Source: Gnetum montanum
Taxonomy: Eukaryota; Streptophyta; Gnetopsida; Gnetales; Gnetaceae
DNA length: 64,000 bases
NCBI GenBank assembly: GCA_015680685.1
Contig: MNCI01033474.1
Location: 616,009-680,008, forward strand
Reading direction: 5' to 3'
The notes beneath the pieces were generated by a model. That model had not been told where the DNA came from. It searched no databases and saw only the letters and a program-made list of their open reading frames with translations. Position numbers and translations under genes: made by a program. Shown one piece after another: positions 9,760-22,629 of this stretch (the first letter of the stretch is position 1; the number at the start of each line of letters is the position of its first letter).

Positions 9760-12599
9760 GCAACTATAACATCTCTTTACATGATTTTGTTAATGCCACA
9801 TATTTAGATTTTGTAGTGGACAAAGTTACCAAAGATTGTAGTTTTGACATCCAACTTCCTGTAGCACCACCTAAAACAAAAGCATGACTTGTAGTTGAAC
9901 ATCTAGTATCTAAATCAGCTGCAAAATTTTCATCCACATAATCACAAATATTTAAATCATTATTTCCAAAAAATAAACATGAAAATTGAGTTTTCTTTAA
10001 GTATCTAAGAATCCATTTCACAGCAAGCCATTGGTTCCAATTGTAATTATTCATATACTTACAACACTTATTGCATATGCTATATCTGGACTAGTGCATA
10101 GCATAGCATATGTTAAAGAGCCAAAAATGGAAATATATGGAATATATTTTACTTTGTCAATTTTTTTTCTATACTGGGATAATCTTTCTTAGATAATTGA
10201 AAATGAGAAGCCAAAGGAGTACTTATAGGTTCTGCTTCTAACATATTAAAACATTACAACACTTTTCCAATATACTCACTTTGACTAAGCCATAATTTTT
10301 TCTACTTTCTATATATGTAAATATGCATTCCAAGAATTCTTTTTGCCTGTCCCAAATCCTTCATAGCAAATTTTTTCCTCATCTCTATCTTCAGTTGTTT
10401 TATTTTTGATATATCATTCCCTGCAATTAGCATATCATCTCCATACAACAAAAAAATTACAAATTTATTTTTATCACTTGAGAAATAAATACAATGATCA
10501 AGATCACTCCTACAATAATGCATTTTGTGCATAAAAGAATGAAATTTTTTGTACCACTACCTAGGCACCTGTTTAAAAGCGTATAAACTTTTCCTTAGTT
10601 GACATACATAGTGAGGTTTATTTTAATCAACAAATACTTCTAGCTGATGCATATATACTTCATTTAAATCACCATCTAATTTTAACATCTAATTTTTCTA
10701 ACTCCAAATCTAAACAAGAAACGAATGAAAGAACAATCCGAATAGAAGAATGCTTAACAATTGGAGAAATTTTTTTTGCAGAATCAATTTTTGGTTTTTG
10801 ATCATAACCTTTAGCTACTAGTCTAGCTTTATAAATATTTCTCCCATTTACCTCATTCCTTAAAGTAAAAATCCATCTATTTTGAAGTGCTTTACGTCCT
10901 TTGGTTAATTCCATGAATTCCCAAGTTTTGTTCTATTGGAGTGATTTCTATTCCCTTTTCATAACTTCGTTCCATTTTACTGCATCAGGAATTTCAAGAG
11001 CTTTTTTAAATGTTTCAAGTTCACCATGATCTCTATAAAGAATATAATTTTTAAATCTAGTAGAGTGACATATTATTCTACTTGAATGTCTTACCCTATG
11101 TGATGTATCTTCTAAAATATTTTCCTCACTAGTTTCTTTCTCCTCATGTTTATCTGGAAATTATAGAGTGTTTTGATTTACTACTTGCTCTTGTATTATA
11201 TCTTCTTTATACTACAAAACAAATCTAGGAACCTACTGTGTAACTAAATTAGAAACCTTTTTCTTTTGAAAATCATAAAACATCACATTTCCTTGAAATT
11301 TTACATCTTGTGACCTTACAAATTGCTTTGCCTCAAGATCCCATAATTTAAAACCCAATTCATCATTACCATAACCCACAAAAATACATCTTTTTAATTT
11401 ATCATCAAATTTTGATCTATTTTCCTTTTGTATATGCATATAAGCAACACATCCAAAAAATTTTGAATGATTATAACATATATGTCTCCCACTCCACAAA
11501 GACTTTGGTACTTCATTATTTAAAGAGGAATGTGGTGATCTATTAATTAAATAAGTAGTAGTCATAATAGCCTTAACCTAAAAAATTTTAGGCAAACCTG
11601 CATCAACAATCATTGATCTTGCATGTTCAACCAATGTTTTATTATATCTTTCTGCTACTCCATTTTCTTGTGGAGTTCTAGGAGGAGGACGAATATGCTG
11701 AATTCCTTTTCCTTCGCAAAAGTAATTGAATGCATTTGAAGTATATTCACCAACATTATTAGTAAGTAAAAATTTCAACTTTAAACCTATTCATGTTTAT
11801 ATTTTAACAACAAGAGACTTTAAAATACTTAACATTGCATCCTTGAAGTTTATTGGAAATACCCATACTTTTTGTGTATGATATTAATAAAAGTAATAAA
11901 ATACAGTGAACCTCCTAATGATGATGGATTTATTAGACCACAAACATTAGAATAAACAAGTTCCAATTTATTATCTTGTATACGTTCCATATTTAAATGA
12001 AAGTTCACCCTTTTTGATTTACCAATAACACAATCTTTGCAAAATTCTGTGTAGCTTACTATAAATTTGGAAATGCAAGAAAGAGATTAAAGTATCTTTA
12101 AATTAGAATAACTAATATGGCCCAACTATTTATGCCATAAATCAATATCCTTCCCTATAGGAATTGCAACCATAGAATCATCCTGTAGACATATATTAGC
12201 TCCTAAAGTATAATTGTGCTAGTCTTTTTACCCTTAAAAATTGTTAAAATGCCCTTGGTAATTTTCCACTGATTATTTCCAACATGAAAAATTTAAACCC
12301 AAACCATCAAGTTGAGAAATATAAATAAGACTGTTAGAAACTTTAGGAACATGCCTAACATTATCAAGAGTAATTTTAGGTAAACCAAGCTATTGTAAAA
12401 CAACACTTCCTATACCAACAATTTTTAAAGGAACACCCCATTAGTAGCATAAACAACACCTAATGAAACTGGCTGATAGGAAGTAAAAATAGACCGATTA
12501 GGGCAAGTATGAAATGAGGCTCCTATGTCTACAATCCAAACATATTTTTCTATGTTTAAAGAAAATACTATAGATGATTTAGATATAATAAAATCAAAA
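9760..12599 (-). pseudogene. Copia pol (protease, integrase, RT, RNase H)
   Basis: Domains in minus-strand order. Protease with WIVDIGASFH (DTGA-type loop) near 12500-12540. Integrase HHCC region near 12020-12160, then core with GEYTSN and PPRTPQENGVAERYNKTL (11610-11750), followed by the C-terminal region with NRSPHSSL and CIFVGYG (11233-11565). RT with KARLVAKGYDQ (about 10820) and LYGDDMLIAG, the YVDD-type box (about 10450). RNase H with LSTTKSKYVAL (about 9800) and TRCSTTSHAFVLGG. These would form a virus-like particle replication and integration machine. Frameshifts and stops interrupt it at many points. The lineage within copia is undetermined. Confidence 0.9.
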
Positions 12600-12809
12600 A
12601 CAAGCTCACCCTCTATATGATTTATTTGTAAACCTACATTACTTTTTGATTTTTCTAACTTTGTTTATTCTTTTTGTTGCGGTGATGCTTTCCATGCTTT
12701 GTAACCACACAATCCCTCTTCATGTGACCAATTTTGTGGCAAATCTAGCATTCAATCCTACTTTTAGAAGTTCCTGTACTTTTACTTCTTTCCTTGCTTT
12801 GATTAGATC
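12600..12809 (-). pseudogene. Copia gag, C-terminal zinc-knuckle part
   Basis: The minus strand reads C-x-I-CHKIGHMKRDC, a CX2CX4HX4C nucleic-acid-binding knuckle with one in-frame stop at its second position. It is the continuation of the gag at 26181-26780. The two halves meet in frame at the target duplication of element B. Confidence 0.85.
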
Positions 12810-12814
12810 CCTGG
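12810..12814. other. Left target-site duplication of element B
   Basis: CCTGG beside the LTR. Its partner is CCTAG at 26176-26180, one transition apart. Confidence 0.8.
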
Positions 12815-13706
12815 TGATGAGTGGTGAGGTACCCCTACGCCCAACCATATAAATCATGAGCGTGCACATGTGACTCGGTTGAATTCTGTAGACTACAAGC
12901 ACTTATGTACATAGAATTCTTGTTAGCAAAACCTTAGTTAGAATGATCATTGTCTTCCCAACCTTGTGATATTCTAAAGCGATGGTTGAGCAAGATTGAG
13001 GCAAATGATTTTTATTAGTTTTCTTTTTATCTTTTAAGGTCTGATTCTTCTAGTGTAGGAATGGAAAGTTGTATAATTTTGTGACTATTCTACTCTATTA
13101 CTTAACTCTCCCTATCATAAGAAACCGATCCCATCTTCTGTGCATACCCTGAGCATAGCCTAACCACTACTGGGTTACCAGACATTAAGCGTCACTAGGT
13201 TGCCAAGTGTCAAGTATATGTTTGAGATGGTCATGCCTATGGTTCTTATAAACTATGAAAAGGGCTGTAACCATAAAGCGATAATAATAAAGGACTTTGG
13301 AATGCTTAAAACATTGAAATATTAAAGTGTTTTAATGCTTAAGTAATTAAATCCAAATGTTGCAAGGAATGTTCAAAAAGCTCATCTTTATTGCTGCTGA
13401 CACCAATGGGCTTAGGTACATTAGCACTTGAATAAAGAGCCATGCATCCTTCTCACTCCTGTTGTGAGCACTTGGAAAATATTATAACTTATATGGAAAA
13501 AAACTACAAGAACTTCACTCTAATTAACTTAAAAGATGCTATAAATGCTACGGGTGTGCGCATATTTATAGTGAGAGATAGACTTTGCGTTAATGGGGTT
13601 GCATTAACGCATGGATGGATACGTCGACGGGGTCATGTCAACATGGCCATGTCAATGAGGCTCTGTTAATGTAGCCCAATTGACATATCAATTGAACACT
13701 TCATCA
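12815..13706 (-). repeat. 3' LTR of element B
   Basis: 892 bp, TGATGAAG...ACTCATCA on the minus strand, paired with 25280-26175. It contains a TATA box (13563-13570), a hexamer array (13589-13684) and the internal TTGGTAAC-type repeats (about 13160-13205). Confidence 0.9.
13563..13684 (-). promoter_or_regulatory. LTR promoter array of B (left copy)
   Basis: TATA box at 13563-13570. Hexamers related to GTCGAC start at 13589, 13603, 13623, 13637, 13651, 13665 and 13679. Steps are 14, 20, 14, 14, 14 and 14 bp. The first hexamer is 18 nt from the TATA box. One intact GTCGAC remains at 13623; the others are TG- or CA-type decay variants. The right LTR has the same seven positions (26058-26153). 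Confidence 0.75.
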
Positions 13707-13722
13707 TATTCCCACAACTGCA
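13707..13722 (-). other. Polypurine tract of element B
   Basis: Minus strand GTTGTGGGAATA abuts the 3' LTR. It is a moderate match to a polypurine tract, supported by position. Confidence 0.5.
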
Positions 13723-13899
13723 TGGAAACTCATCCTTGAGTTTATTATAATTTGGAAGGTATGAAGTTATTACAGCACACATGACAAGACACATCTATAT
13801 AAACACTAACTTTATCAACATACCAAGTACCTGAGTGTATAGGAAAATAAATTACAAAATTGTGGTGTTCAGAGATAAAATTGAAGACCCTGAAATTAA

Positions 13900-16794
13900 T
13901 GGATTCTCCACCCTACCAAAAATGTTGAAGTTACTGAAGAAGGTCACACCGTCCCTGGTGGTGGTGGTTTTGATGGGCTTTCACCAGCTTCTGGTACATG
14001 TGGTGGTTGAGGCATTAATGATGGTTGCCCTATAGCAGTTGTGACTTCCAAAGGTAATTGAAAAGCCTCCAAAATGCCCTCATTTTATCCTCCTTACTTC
14101 TGGGATCATTCATTGTTTAGTCAACTTTGCCAATGTGTGCTAGAATAGGAACATCCCAAGGACATGGAAGTGCATGAAAAAGTTCATTAAAATTGACAAA
14201 CCAAGTAGCGAACTATTTTTGTTCTATATCGAATGCTTAGATTGATGTTTGCAGCTGTTGGTAGTCATTCATTCGTTAGGCCAATTTCTCTACAACTGCA
14301 TGTTGTCCTTGAAAATGGGTGTGGAGAACTTCGAGTTCCACATTTGCTATTTCTAACTTTTGTTTTGTTTCTTTATGCACTTGGAACTCGCCCTCATATA
14401 AAGAATACGAGCTGACCACTTGCTTTTCTAGGTTAGACGATGACCTTCCAGCTATTAGCATAGCTAGGTTTACATAATGGAGATTCATGAATTCCATGTA
14501 TTTTTTCATCTCTTCAATCTAGAGCTCTTTGAGATGGATCTTAGCTTGGTTGTAGGCATTCAATCCATCGAAGATGGGTTGTCACACCTTGCCTCCTTCC
14601 CTGAGCTATTGAAGTGCTTGGTTCATCTTAACCTTTACGACTTGAATCTCTTTTTTATTTACTTTTGCAATTCCACTTGGTCCTGATAATGATTTTTTAC
14701 TCATTCAAACTTAAGGGCCTCATTTTTCCAAGCGGTGATTTCTATAGTTGATTTTTGTTACAAGGCTCAAACTTCCTCCATGGACAGATTATGGCTTTCA
14801 GCCACCAATCTTCTTACATCAGTGTTTACCCTAGCTAGATCCTCTTGCTGTTGATGGATAAAATCTTTCACATGTTAATTTTCAATACCAACATTACGCA
14901 GGAAATGAACTTTTGCAATCAACTTGACATTCTCTTGGAAAACCTCTGCAAAGTCCTTATTTAGATGGTAAGAATGGACATCTATTAAGGACTTGTCAAA
15001 GATTGCCAACTCTTGCTTGTTCTCAATCATTTAAAGTTTAGTTTGAAGTTTTTGGAAAGATTCATCCCTAGTGAGTTCATGGTTGAGAAGAGCTGGATCA
15101 GCAAGTTGGGCCCTTAGTTGGGAAACTTCCAGAGCCAAGCGTGGATGATCGCCCTAGGTTACTTAAAGATTCCATTCCAAGATGAGGCACTTGCCCCTTG
15201 CTGAGGGAAACTTTGACTAGTTTGCAGTGATGTTATTTGAAAGATCAAAAACATCTAGAAGCAGTTGCCTAATTTTCACTAGTCGGTCCAACAACTCTTC
15301 ATGTTGGGCTGCATTGATTCTGCTACGTTGAGTTCCTATGGATGTCTGTACATCTCCAAGTCCATGTACATTTGGTACAGGCACTGTAGGTGCATTAAGG
15401 ATCATAGAAATTGTGTCAACAACCACTTTTAGCACAACTTCTTGTCCCTGGTGTTACATTACCAGGACAGTCACCCCTTCTCCATCCTCCAAGTGTACTG
15501 AGAAAGTAGTGGCATTTACTGAAATTTTAGGAAATAATTATTGGGTGGACATCATTACTTCTCAGACACTGGGATCTATTCTTGCAAGCACTTACATTCC
15601 TGTGATAGAAAACATCGAGCCTACTCTCTCTAGTAGACTCATTGATTGAGCCACTTATTCAAGATGGCTGATTGTAGGGCGATATACTGAAGGGGCTTCT
15701 CCACCATTAGTTCCTACTGATTCCTCCTATTGGCTCAAGAGCGATTGTTGGATCTCATGTATGTGTTCTACGATCATCTTTGAGCCCAACCTTGTTGTTT
15801 GTGTAGGCGATGGAGGTGGTTGCTGCTCTTCCCTTAGTTGTGTGGTGGTAGGAGTCTTGTCTTTCATCATTTTTCACCATGAGGCAATTGGGACGTGACA
15901 TAGTGTATCATTGGCATATTGTGCTATGCTTGCTGATTTGCACAACTTTCTAATTAGGCAGGGAAAGGGTAGAGCTCATATTCCACATTCATTTTTAGCA
16001 AATCTTTTCTCAATTTCAAGGTAAAGTAATTGTGGAAGGTTAATGAAAAACTTTTTGCTTAGAGTGGCACATGCATGAGCAAAGAAGGTAGTGATCTTGT
16101 TGGGTCTTATCATTGGATTCAAGTGGTAGGTCACGATTTTTGAGTAAACCCTCTCTACGATCATTAGTGTGCCAAACTCCTTACATTCTACCCCATAGCA
16201 TTGCCTACTCCACTCCCCTTTTACTTTAGGGTCTGCTTGTTTGGGAATCTCCACCATGTCAGCTTCGGTCTTTGGCAACCCATGAGCTCGTGCAATTTCT
16301 TCTGCATAGTAAGATACATGAATGTATTTAATTCTTACTCTGGACTCCAGTTGCTGATTCATCTAGAAGAGATAAGTTTCTCCTAGGTACCATTCACCAC
16401 TAGATGTGATGATTGGCCACATAGTAGAATTTTGTAGTTGAGTTTTGACTTCTCCTAGTGCATTTTCTAGAAACGGTCTAAATTTTAACTCCTAAAAGAT
16501 CATTTGTGGCAACTCCCTCAACTTGATAGTGTCAATACAAGCCTGGGTCAAGGTGACCTCAAGTTGTGGCACTACCACTGGAGTCTCATCCCTTTACAAT
16601 TCTTTGCTGTGGATGTCCTCTTCAAGAATTTGATGAATAGATTCCACATTAGGTCCTTCATGGAGGGGGCTAGTTATGGGTGAGCCCTCTACATGCTCTT
16701 GAGGTCATGTGCCTCATCCTCTTCCTATTCTAGGTTTCTTGTCCCTTGGTTGGGACGGTCCTTCTCCCCTTGGATGTCTTGGTTTAGGTGCCAT
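13900..16794 (-). pseudogene. Third ORF of element B (env-like position), coiled-coil rich
   Basis: Begins at an ATG at 16794 with a basic, proline-rich N terminus (MAPKPRHPRGEGPSQP). A longer open part at 15976-16362 contains GLPKTEADMVEIP and NPMIRPNKITTFFAHACATL, then an LPFP..LE..C-type block. This order is reminiscent of the 'putative plant transposon protein' domain found in third ORFs of Athila-like elements. The region at 14300-15250 is rich in E, K, Q, L and I and looks coiled-coil. The C-terminal end is proline-rich (MPQPPHVPEAGESPSKPPPP near 13980). Many stops. No signal peptide seen. Function unknown. Confidence 0.55.
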
Positions 16795-19050
16795 TTGCAA
16801 TCACAACATAACCATGAATTATAATGTGTATAAGTTGCTCAGAATGGTAATCATACACCTTCTCATTTTGACCAAGCTATGACACTGATACATGCATCCT
16901 GTTAGGTTCTCCAAAGTGTAGTTGAGGGGTTAGAAAAAAAATAATAAAACATGATGAGTTTCAATTTGTAATTGTTTTGTTTTTTTTGTCCCTTAAGAGG
17001 TATTAACACTTTGATAATTATTATAATTTGGTATTCATAATAATCATTGACCCCCNNNNNNNNNNNNNNNNNNNNNNNNNNNNNNNNNNNNNNNNNNNNN
17101 NNNNNNNNNNNNCCCCCCCACAATGTATATCATACCTTTGGTAGTGAAGGGGTTGAAAGAACGGTTGGATTGGGACATGCGGTGGACATGTTTGGTGCTC
17201 AGAAAGAAGACTTGACATAGGAAAATGGAAAATCTCCCCTAGCTTTGTGAAGAAATGGACAAATTTCAAAGGTGCAATGTGGGTATATATAGTATTTTTG
17301 TCTTGCGTCGATGGGGTCGCATAAACAAGGCTACGCAAATGAAGGTGGGTGTGTATACAAATCCTAGTTGATGCAGTTGTTCGATGGGGTTGACCAACAT
17401 TGACCGATGAATTAAAAGTCCAAAGCTATGAATTATAACACAACACTAGGGGGATTTGAGAACATTGAGTCAAATGAATAATATGAGACAAAAAGGAAGG
17501 AAAATTGTGATCAAAGGAAGAGTTGAAAGTAGGAGAATATCAGAGTATGGAACTTGGTGGATGAAGGGTCATGCGATGGGAACCATAGAAATGATCAACC
17601 AATTATATTAAAGGGATAGGAGATTAACAAATGATGCCAAAGGATGTGCAAGTGGGTCCTCCCCATAGTAGGTAGTAGCCTCAGTAGCCCTTACACATCG
17701 TCAACATAGGAGTCTATGGGCCCTGTAGTTAATTAATGGTAACCACGAGTTAATACTCACATCTAGGAGAGCCAGCCAAAGAATTAGAAGTTCTAGTAAA
17801 GTACAACATACATTAAAAACATAAAATTAGTAGTGAGGTAAGTAATGGGAAGAAAATGATGGAGAGAAGAAGGAGTGAAATGGAATTCCTAAGTTCATTC
17901 ACATGAAATCCCTTGTGAAGTGTATGATTTAGTGACTCAGTAGGATCCATCCTTAGTCCAAACCCAAAACCAACCACACTTAGTGACATTGCATCAACAT
18001 TCAAAGACTAGTCCATTACTTTGAGGCACAAGAATGCTCCCACAAATAACCACCACTCCAACATGAGTGAGAGATAGGAAGTGAAGAAGGGGCTAAGTTA
18101 TATGGGATAAAACAAGTCCCATAACTAGTGCTTGTAGTCCGTTAGAGGCGGTCTAAGGGGTGTGCTTTGAATTCTCATGTTTTGTTTTGTTGTTTTTTTT
18201 CTTTCTATGGGAACCACAACACGCAAAGACCCATTCAGTTTTGCATGCATTTGGTCAAATGGGTGTGCTTTGAATCCTCATGTTTTTTTTGAATGATGAG
18301 GACCACACCATGCAAGGACAAATTGCCATTTAACTTCTTGTTATGAGAGGATATGGAGTGGTAAGAAGTCTGTGAGGACACATGCTTGCATACAAGGGAA
18401 TAGAAAAGTACGAAGAATGTTGCATTCCCCTTGAGGTTACACCCTATTCAAATCGTTGGATCTGTCTCAAGTCAGGAAACTATGCAAGTCACAAATTGAT
18501 TAAAGTTGGTTTTAATTGAAAGGGATTTGCATGTTTCCAAAATAAGGGAAACTGTGGAGTGGGTAGATGTGTGGATGACATGGACTCATTACCTGTTACA
18601 TGAAATGAAAGTAGAACGTGACTTCCTAGAACAACAATGCTAAGGAAGGAGCTAGATAGAATAGGCAGACCATATCATGTAAACCATCTGAAAGAGAAAC
18701 AACAACACTAGTAAATCCTACAACAATAAGACAACTTATTAATGGAAAGTATAAAACAATCAAAGGATACGTATGTCTATATAGATAGAAATAATTAAAG
18801 AAAGAAATAAAAAGCAAGTAAGAATGGTCAAACATACTAATGATGTTGTGAAAAAAAAAGGTGTAAAACAAAAACTTTCAAAAAAAACTAAGAAGCTCGT
18901 AGAGGTTGTTAGCATGGATGGTGGTCTCCCCCATGACTAAGTTGGTAGGAGGAGATCCAAAAAATGGAATGAGGTTGACTGTGCGATGAGAGGGTAGTGA
19001 CACTGGTTTAGTGGAGTTCATGGAAGGGTTTTAATTATTGCATATTGACT
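16795..19050 (-). other. 3' non-coding region of element B, with assembly gap
   Basis: Sequence between the integrase and the third ORF. Blocks match the 3' non-coding regions of A, E and G, including the TTAGTCATGGGGGAGA block near 18930. No domain seen. The N run at 17056-17112 is bounded by C-tracts on both sides. Confidence 0.6.
17056..17112. other. Assembly gap (57 N) flanked by C-tracts
   Basis: Five C precede and seven C follow the N run. A C/G homopolymer that stopped the assembly is the simplest reading. Confidence 0.95.
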
Positions 19051-19379
19051 AATTGTGTTTTTGTGGGATCCTCAGGTTTGTGTATAAGTAGGACCCTAGA
19101 TAGAAAGGTTTTGGAAACAATAGAAGGTCCCTCCCACAGTGTTTGAAACTTAGTACATTGCAGTACATGTGTGGGGTTCTAGTAGAGTACCTTATCTCCA
19201 TGTTGAAATGTTACCTTTCGAATCCTAAGATCATGATGTTTTTTATTATAGGCCTTGTGTATTTCATCTGATGATAGGGCTACTAGTTGATTCTCATCTA
19301 GCACATTCAAGTTGATGAGTCGTTCTCATTGTGCTAGTGATAAGTTAAGACCCAAGTCATTGGCAGTAGATAGTGTTTG

Positions 19380-20070
19380 GAGTTATGCTTGAATTGAAAG
19401 TTTTGGTAGTTTCCCGTACACTAACTCGTAAGGAGAGTAGCCAATAGGAAGTTTCCACATTAAGTGATAGGCCCAGAGGGCATCATTAAGTTTCGTGCCC
19501 CAATCCCTTCTATATTTGCTAATGGTCCTAGTTAGGATCTTTGTAATCTTCCTATTTGTGACTTCGGCTTGCCCATTGTCTTGTGGGTGATAGGGTGTTG
19601 TAAATTTATGTTTGACCCCCAAGTGCTACATGAATTTATGAAAAGTATTACTTGTAAAGTGAGTTCCATTATCTGAAATGAGTGCACGTGGCATCCCAAA
19701 GCTATTCAAAATTTGCTATTGGACAAATTGTGTGGCGGTATTTGAGGAATAGTTGGTGATGGTTGCCACCTTTGCCCACTTGGTACAGTAGTCTACTGCG
19801 ATGATGATATATGCCTCTCTGTTGGACATGGGTGCGATGGAATCCATGAAGTTGATGCCCCAAATATCAAAGGGTTCTAGTGGCTGGATCCATTGTTGAG
19901 GTTCCTCCATTCATGCCATCATCCTGTCATCTCATTGACATCTTTCACAAGAGCAGATGAACCATTGAGCATCTCTGAAGAGTGTAGGCCAGTAATACCC
20001 TACAAGTAGGATCTTAATGACCATGTGTCATCCATCATAGTGGCCCCCACAAGGACCTTCATGAGCATCT
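19380..20070 (-). pseudogene. Integrase of element B
   Basis: Would insert element DNA into the genome. The N-terminal zinc region (HEGPCGGHYDG ... SCERCQ, about 19920-20060) is followed by the core, FDIWGINFMDSIAPM and YIIIAVDYCTKWAKVA (about 19716-19910). Further on are TTPYHPQDNGQAEVTNR and WAYHLMWKLPIGYSPYELVYGK (19383-19622). The first catalytic Asp, normally in G-I-D-F-M, is Asn (codon at 19851-19853). The ORF is broken between the core segments. Confidence 0.85.
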
Positions 20071-20079
20071 AGAAGAATG

Positions 20080-21690
20080 CATAGTTTATCCTAATCAAGG
20101 ATGCACCATAGACCAAGCCATCCACACACACTTTGTAAAGGTATCTGTTGATTTTCATAAAGTGTTTGGCCTTGTGAAGAAACTGCTGCTTCTTTTGATG
20201 ATCCCACTCCTTTGGTAACTCTTGTGTTAGAAGATAGGTAAGGATGTTGCTGAACCAAGTTGATCTCCTAGGTGTTTCCTTGGCAATTGCTCCAGCAAAG
20301 AAGAGTTCATCTGGGAATTGGTCAGAGAGTGGCCCCTCCTCCTCTACACTGTCCCATCGTAACCAAGATAAGTGGTCAACTATCACATTTTTAGTTCCCT
20401 TTTTTTCTACCATAGTAAGATTGAATTTTTGAAGGATCATGAGCCATCATATAATACGAGGACTCACCATTGGTTTTTTCATAAGGAACTGGATGGCACT
20501 GTGGTTAGTATGTACAAACACCTTGTATCTGAGCACATAGTGTTGGAACTTTTCCAAGGCAAACACCACTACCATTAATTCCTTTTCAATGGTGGTGTAA
20601 TTGAGCTAAGCACCCACAATGCTTCGGCTTTCATAGTGGATGTAATATGGACATCTCTGGTCATCCAACTGTGTGAGCATGACTCCCAATGCATAATTAG
20701 ATGCATCCATCATGATGTGAAATGGTCTAGACTAGTTAGATGCCCATAGAATTGGAGTCTCAACGAGTTTCCATTTTAGTGTTTGGAATATAGACTCACA
20801 TTCCCTACTCTAGAAAAATGGAGTGTCCTTCTTCGTTAGTTCCACCAATGGCTTGGTGATCTTCGAGAAATTCTCGATGAAGCATCGGTAATAACTAGTG
20901 TGCCCAAGGAATGACTAGACATCTTTTATAGTGCCTGGTTAATTGGTGATTTCTTGGATAACTCTAATTTTTTTAGGATCTACACCAATCCTTTCTTGTA
21001 AAATTCGATGCCCCAGAACAGTGCCCTCTTGGACCATCAAGTGGCTCTTTTGCGAGTTGAGCCATAAATTAGTTTCTACATATCTTTTTAAAACTTGCTC
21101 AAGGTGGTTCAAGGCTTGTTTAAATGTTTCTTCATAAGTAGAGAAGTCATCTATGAAAACTTCTACTCCATTACCAATTTGTTGTTGAAAGATGCTGAGG
21201 ACGAGGCATTGGAAGGTTGCAGGTGCATTGCATAGGCCAAAGGGCATCTTCTTATATGCGAAAGTCCCCCAGGGACTTGTAAATGTTGTCTTGGCTTAGT
21301 CTTCAGGCATGATTTCGATTTGGTTATAGCCACTATAACCATCCAAAAAGCTATAGTAACAATGCCCTACAATAGTATCCAACACTTGATCCAAAAATGG
21401 AAGTGGGAAGTGATCCTTGAAGGTTGCCATATTTAGTAATCAAAAATCTATACAAACTCTCCATTTACCACCCTTCTTTGGCACAATAATGAGTGGGTTG
21501 ACCCATTTGTTATTTGCAATGGAATAGATGAACCTTGCTTTCAGTAATTGTTCAATTTCATCTTTGATGATTTGCTTTAGTTTGGGGTTCAATCATCTTT
21601 GTGGCCATCATTGTGGCTTTATGGAGGGGTTGATATAAATTCAATGTTGGCATACCCTAGGGTCAACTCTTATTAGTTTAGGATATGATC
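20080..21690 (-). pseudogene. Reverse transcriptase-RNase H of element B
   Basis: RT blocks on the minus strand: a PKKGGKWRVCIDF-type block near 21480, DGYSGYNQIE near 21340, MPFGLCNAPATFQ at 21247, and catalytic VEVFIDDFSTY (FIDD, intact) near 21160. GTVLGHRI and DPKKIRVIQ follow. RNase H and the linker to integrase follow at 20070-20850, with IVDHLSWLRWD near 20370. This would copy element RNA into DNA inside the particle. Stops between open pieces show it is dead. Confidence 0.85.
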
Positions 21691-22129
21691 ATGCAAAAGT
21701 AGCCACCCATTTGTTCACCATCTTTAGCAATCTCTTCTTTTGTTCAAGAGTAAGAGTGGCATTGATGATTACTAGCTTGCCATTTTGTAAGAATGTATAT
21801 TCCAAATTGGCCGATAAGGTTTTTAGTTCCAGGGGTTTGTATATAAATATTTTAGGGATCTGTAGCTTTCCCCAATCATCACTAACATCAATAGTAGAGA
21901 CTTATTGATGGACCTTTTCCAATTCGTCCATGCTTTCCATATAGGCACATACAAGGCCCTCAGATGGTTGCATGCATAGAGTGCTGCTATTAGAGTCAGC
22001 GGTCAGCCATTGGGTGCTTTCTTGATTCATGGTTGCTGTGTACAGACATTGTTGAATCTATGATTCTTCAGCACACTGACTGCATGCTTGAATAGATGTT
22101 CACTTAGTGGACCAAAGTTGCTGCATGCA

Positions 22130-22620
22130 GTTGCACTTGGAGTCATTATATGTGATGCATGGAACACGCTTCTCCTCAATCTTCCCAAAAGGATTTTTTT
22201 TTAAAATTTCAAGGGAAAGATCTTGGAGCCCCAATCATGCATCCACCATGCTAAGCCAGGCTCTTCCCATTATGATCAGAATATTCCCCTTGCAATTATC
22301 AATGCCGATGACTAGGAAGTTAGTAGGATAGGACCACCCACAACTAGTGGTCACAATATCTTCTACCAATCCTAAGGGAATAGTAACAGATTGGTCTACC
22401 AGCTCAAGCTAAATGTTGCTTTTCTTCAATGGGGATAGGCTCCAAGTCTTGTACATATAATATGAAATCAAGTTGATGGCTAAACCCGAATCCAAAAGAG
22501 CTTTGCATGGCTTATTTCCCGCCACTTGGAGGTATATGAGGAGACTCCCCAAATTAGTCAATTTTTGAGGAAGATGACTTACCTTTATCTAGTCTATCAT
22601 AGTATGTGTTAGCATGATGG
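22130..22620 (-). pseudogene. Retropepsin-like protease of element B
   Basis: Same fold and order as the proteases of A, D and G. Here the catalytic LLDSG is intact (about 22482-22500), in contrast to A (LLDLSSG) and D (LNLG). It ends with a SLYVMHG-antisense region near 22150. It is followed by a linker (21840-22100) homologous to the sequence retained just before the pol deletion in A and G. Confidence 0.75.
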
Positions 22621-22629
22621 TTTGTACTT

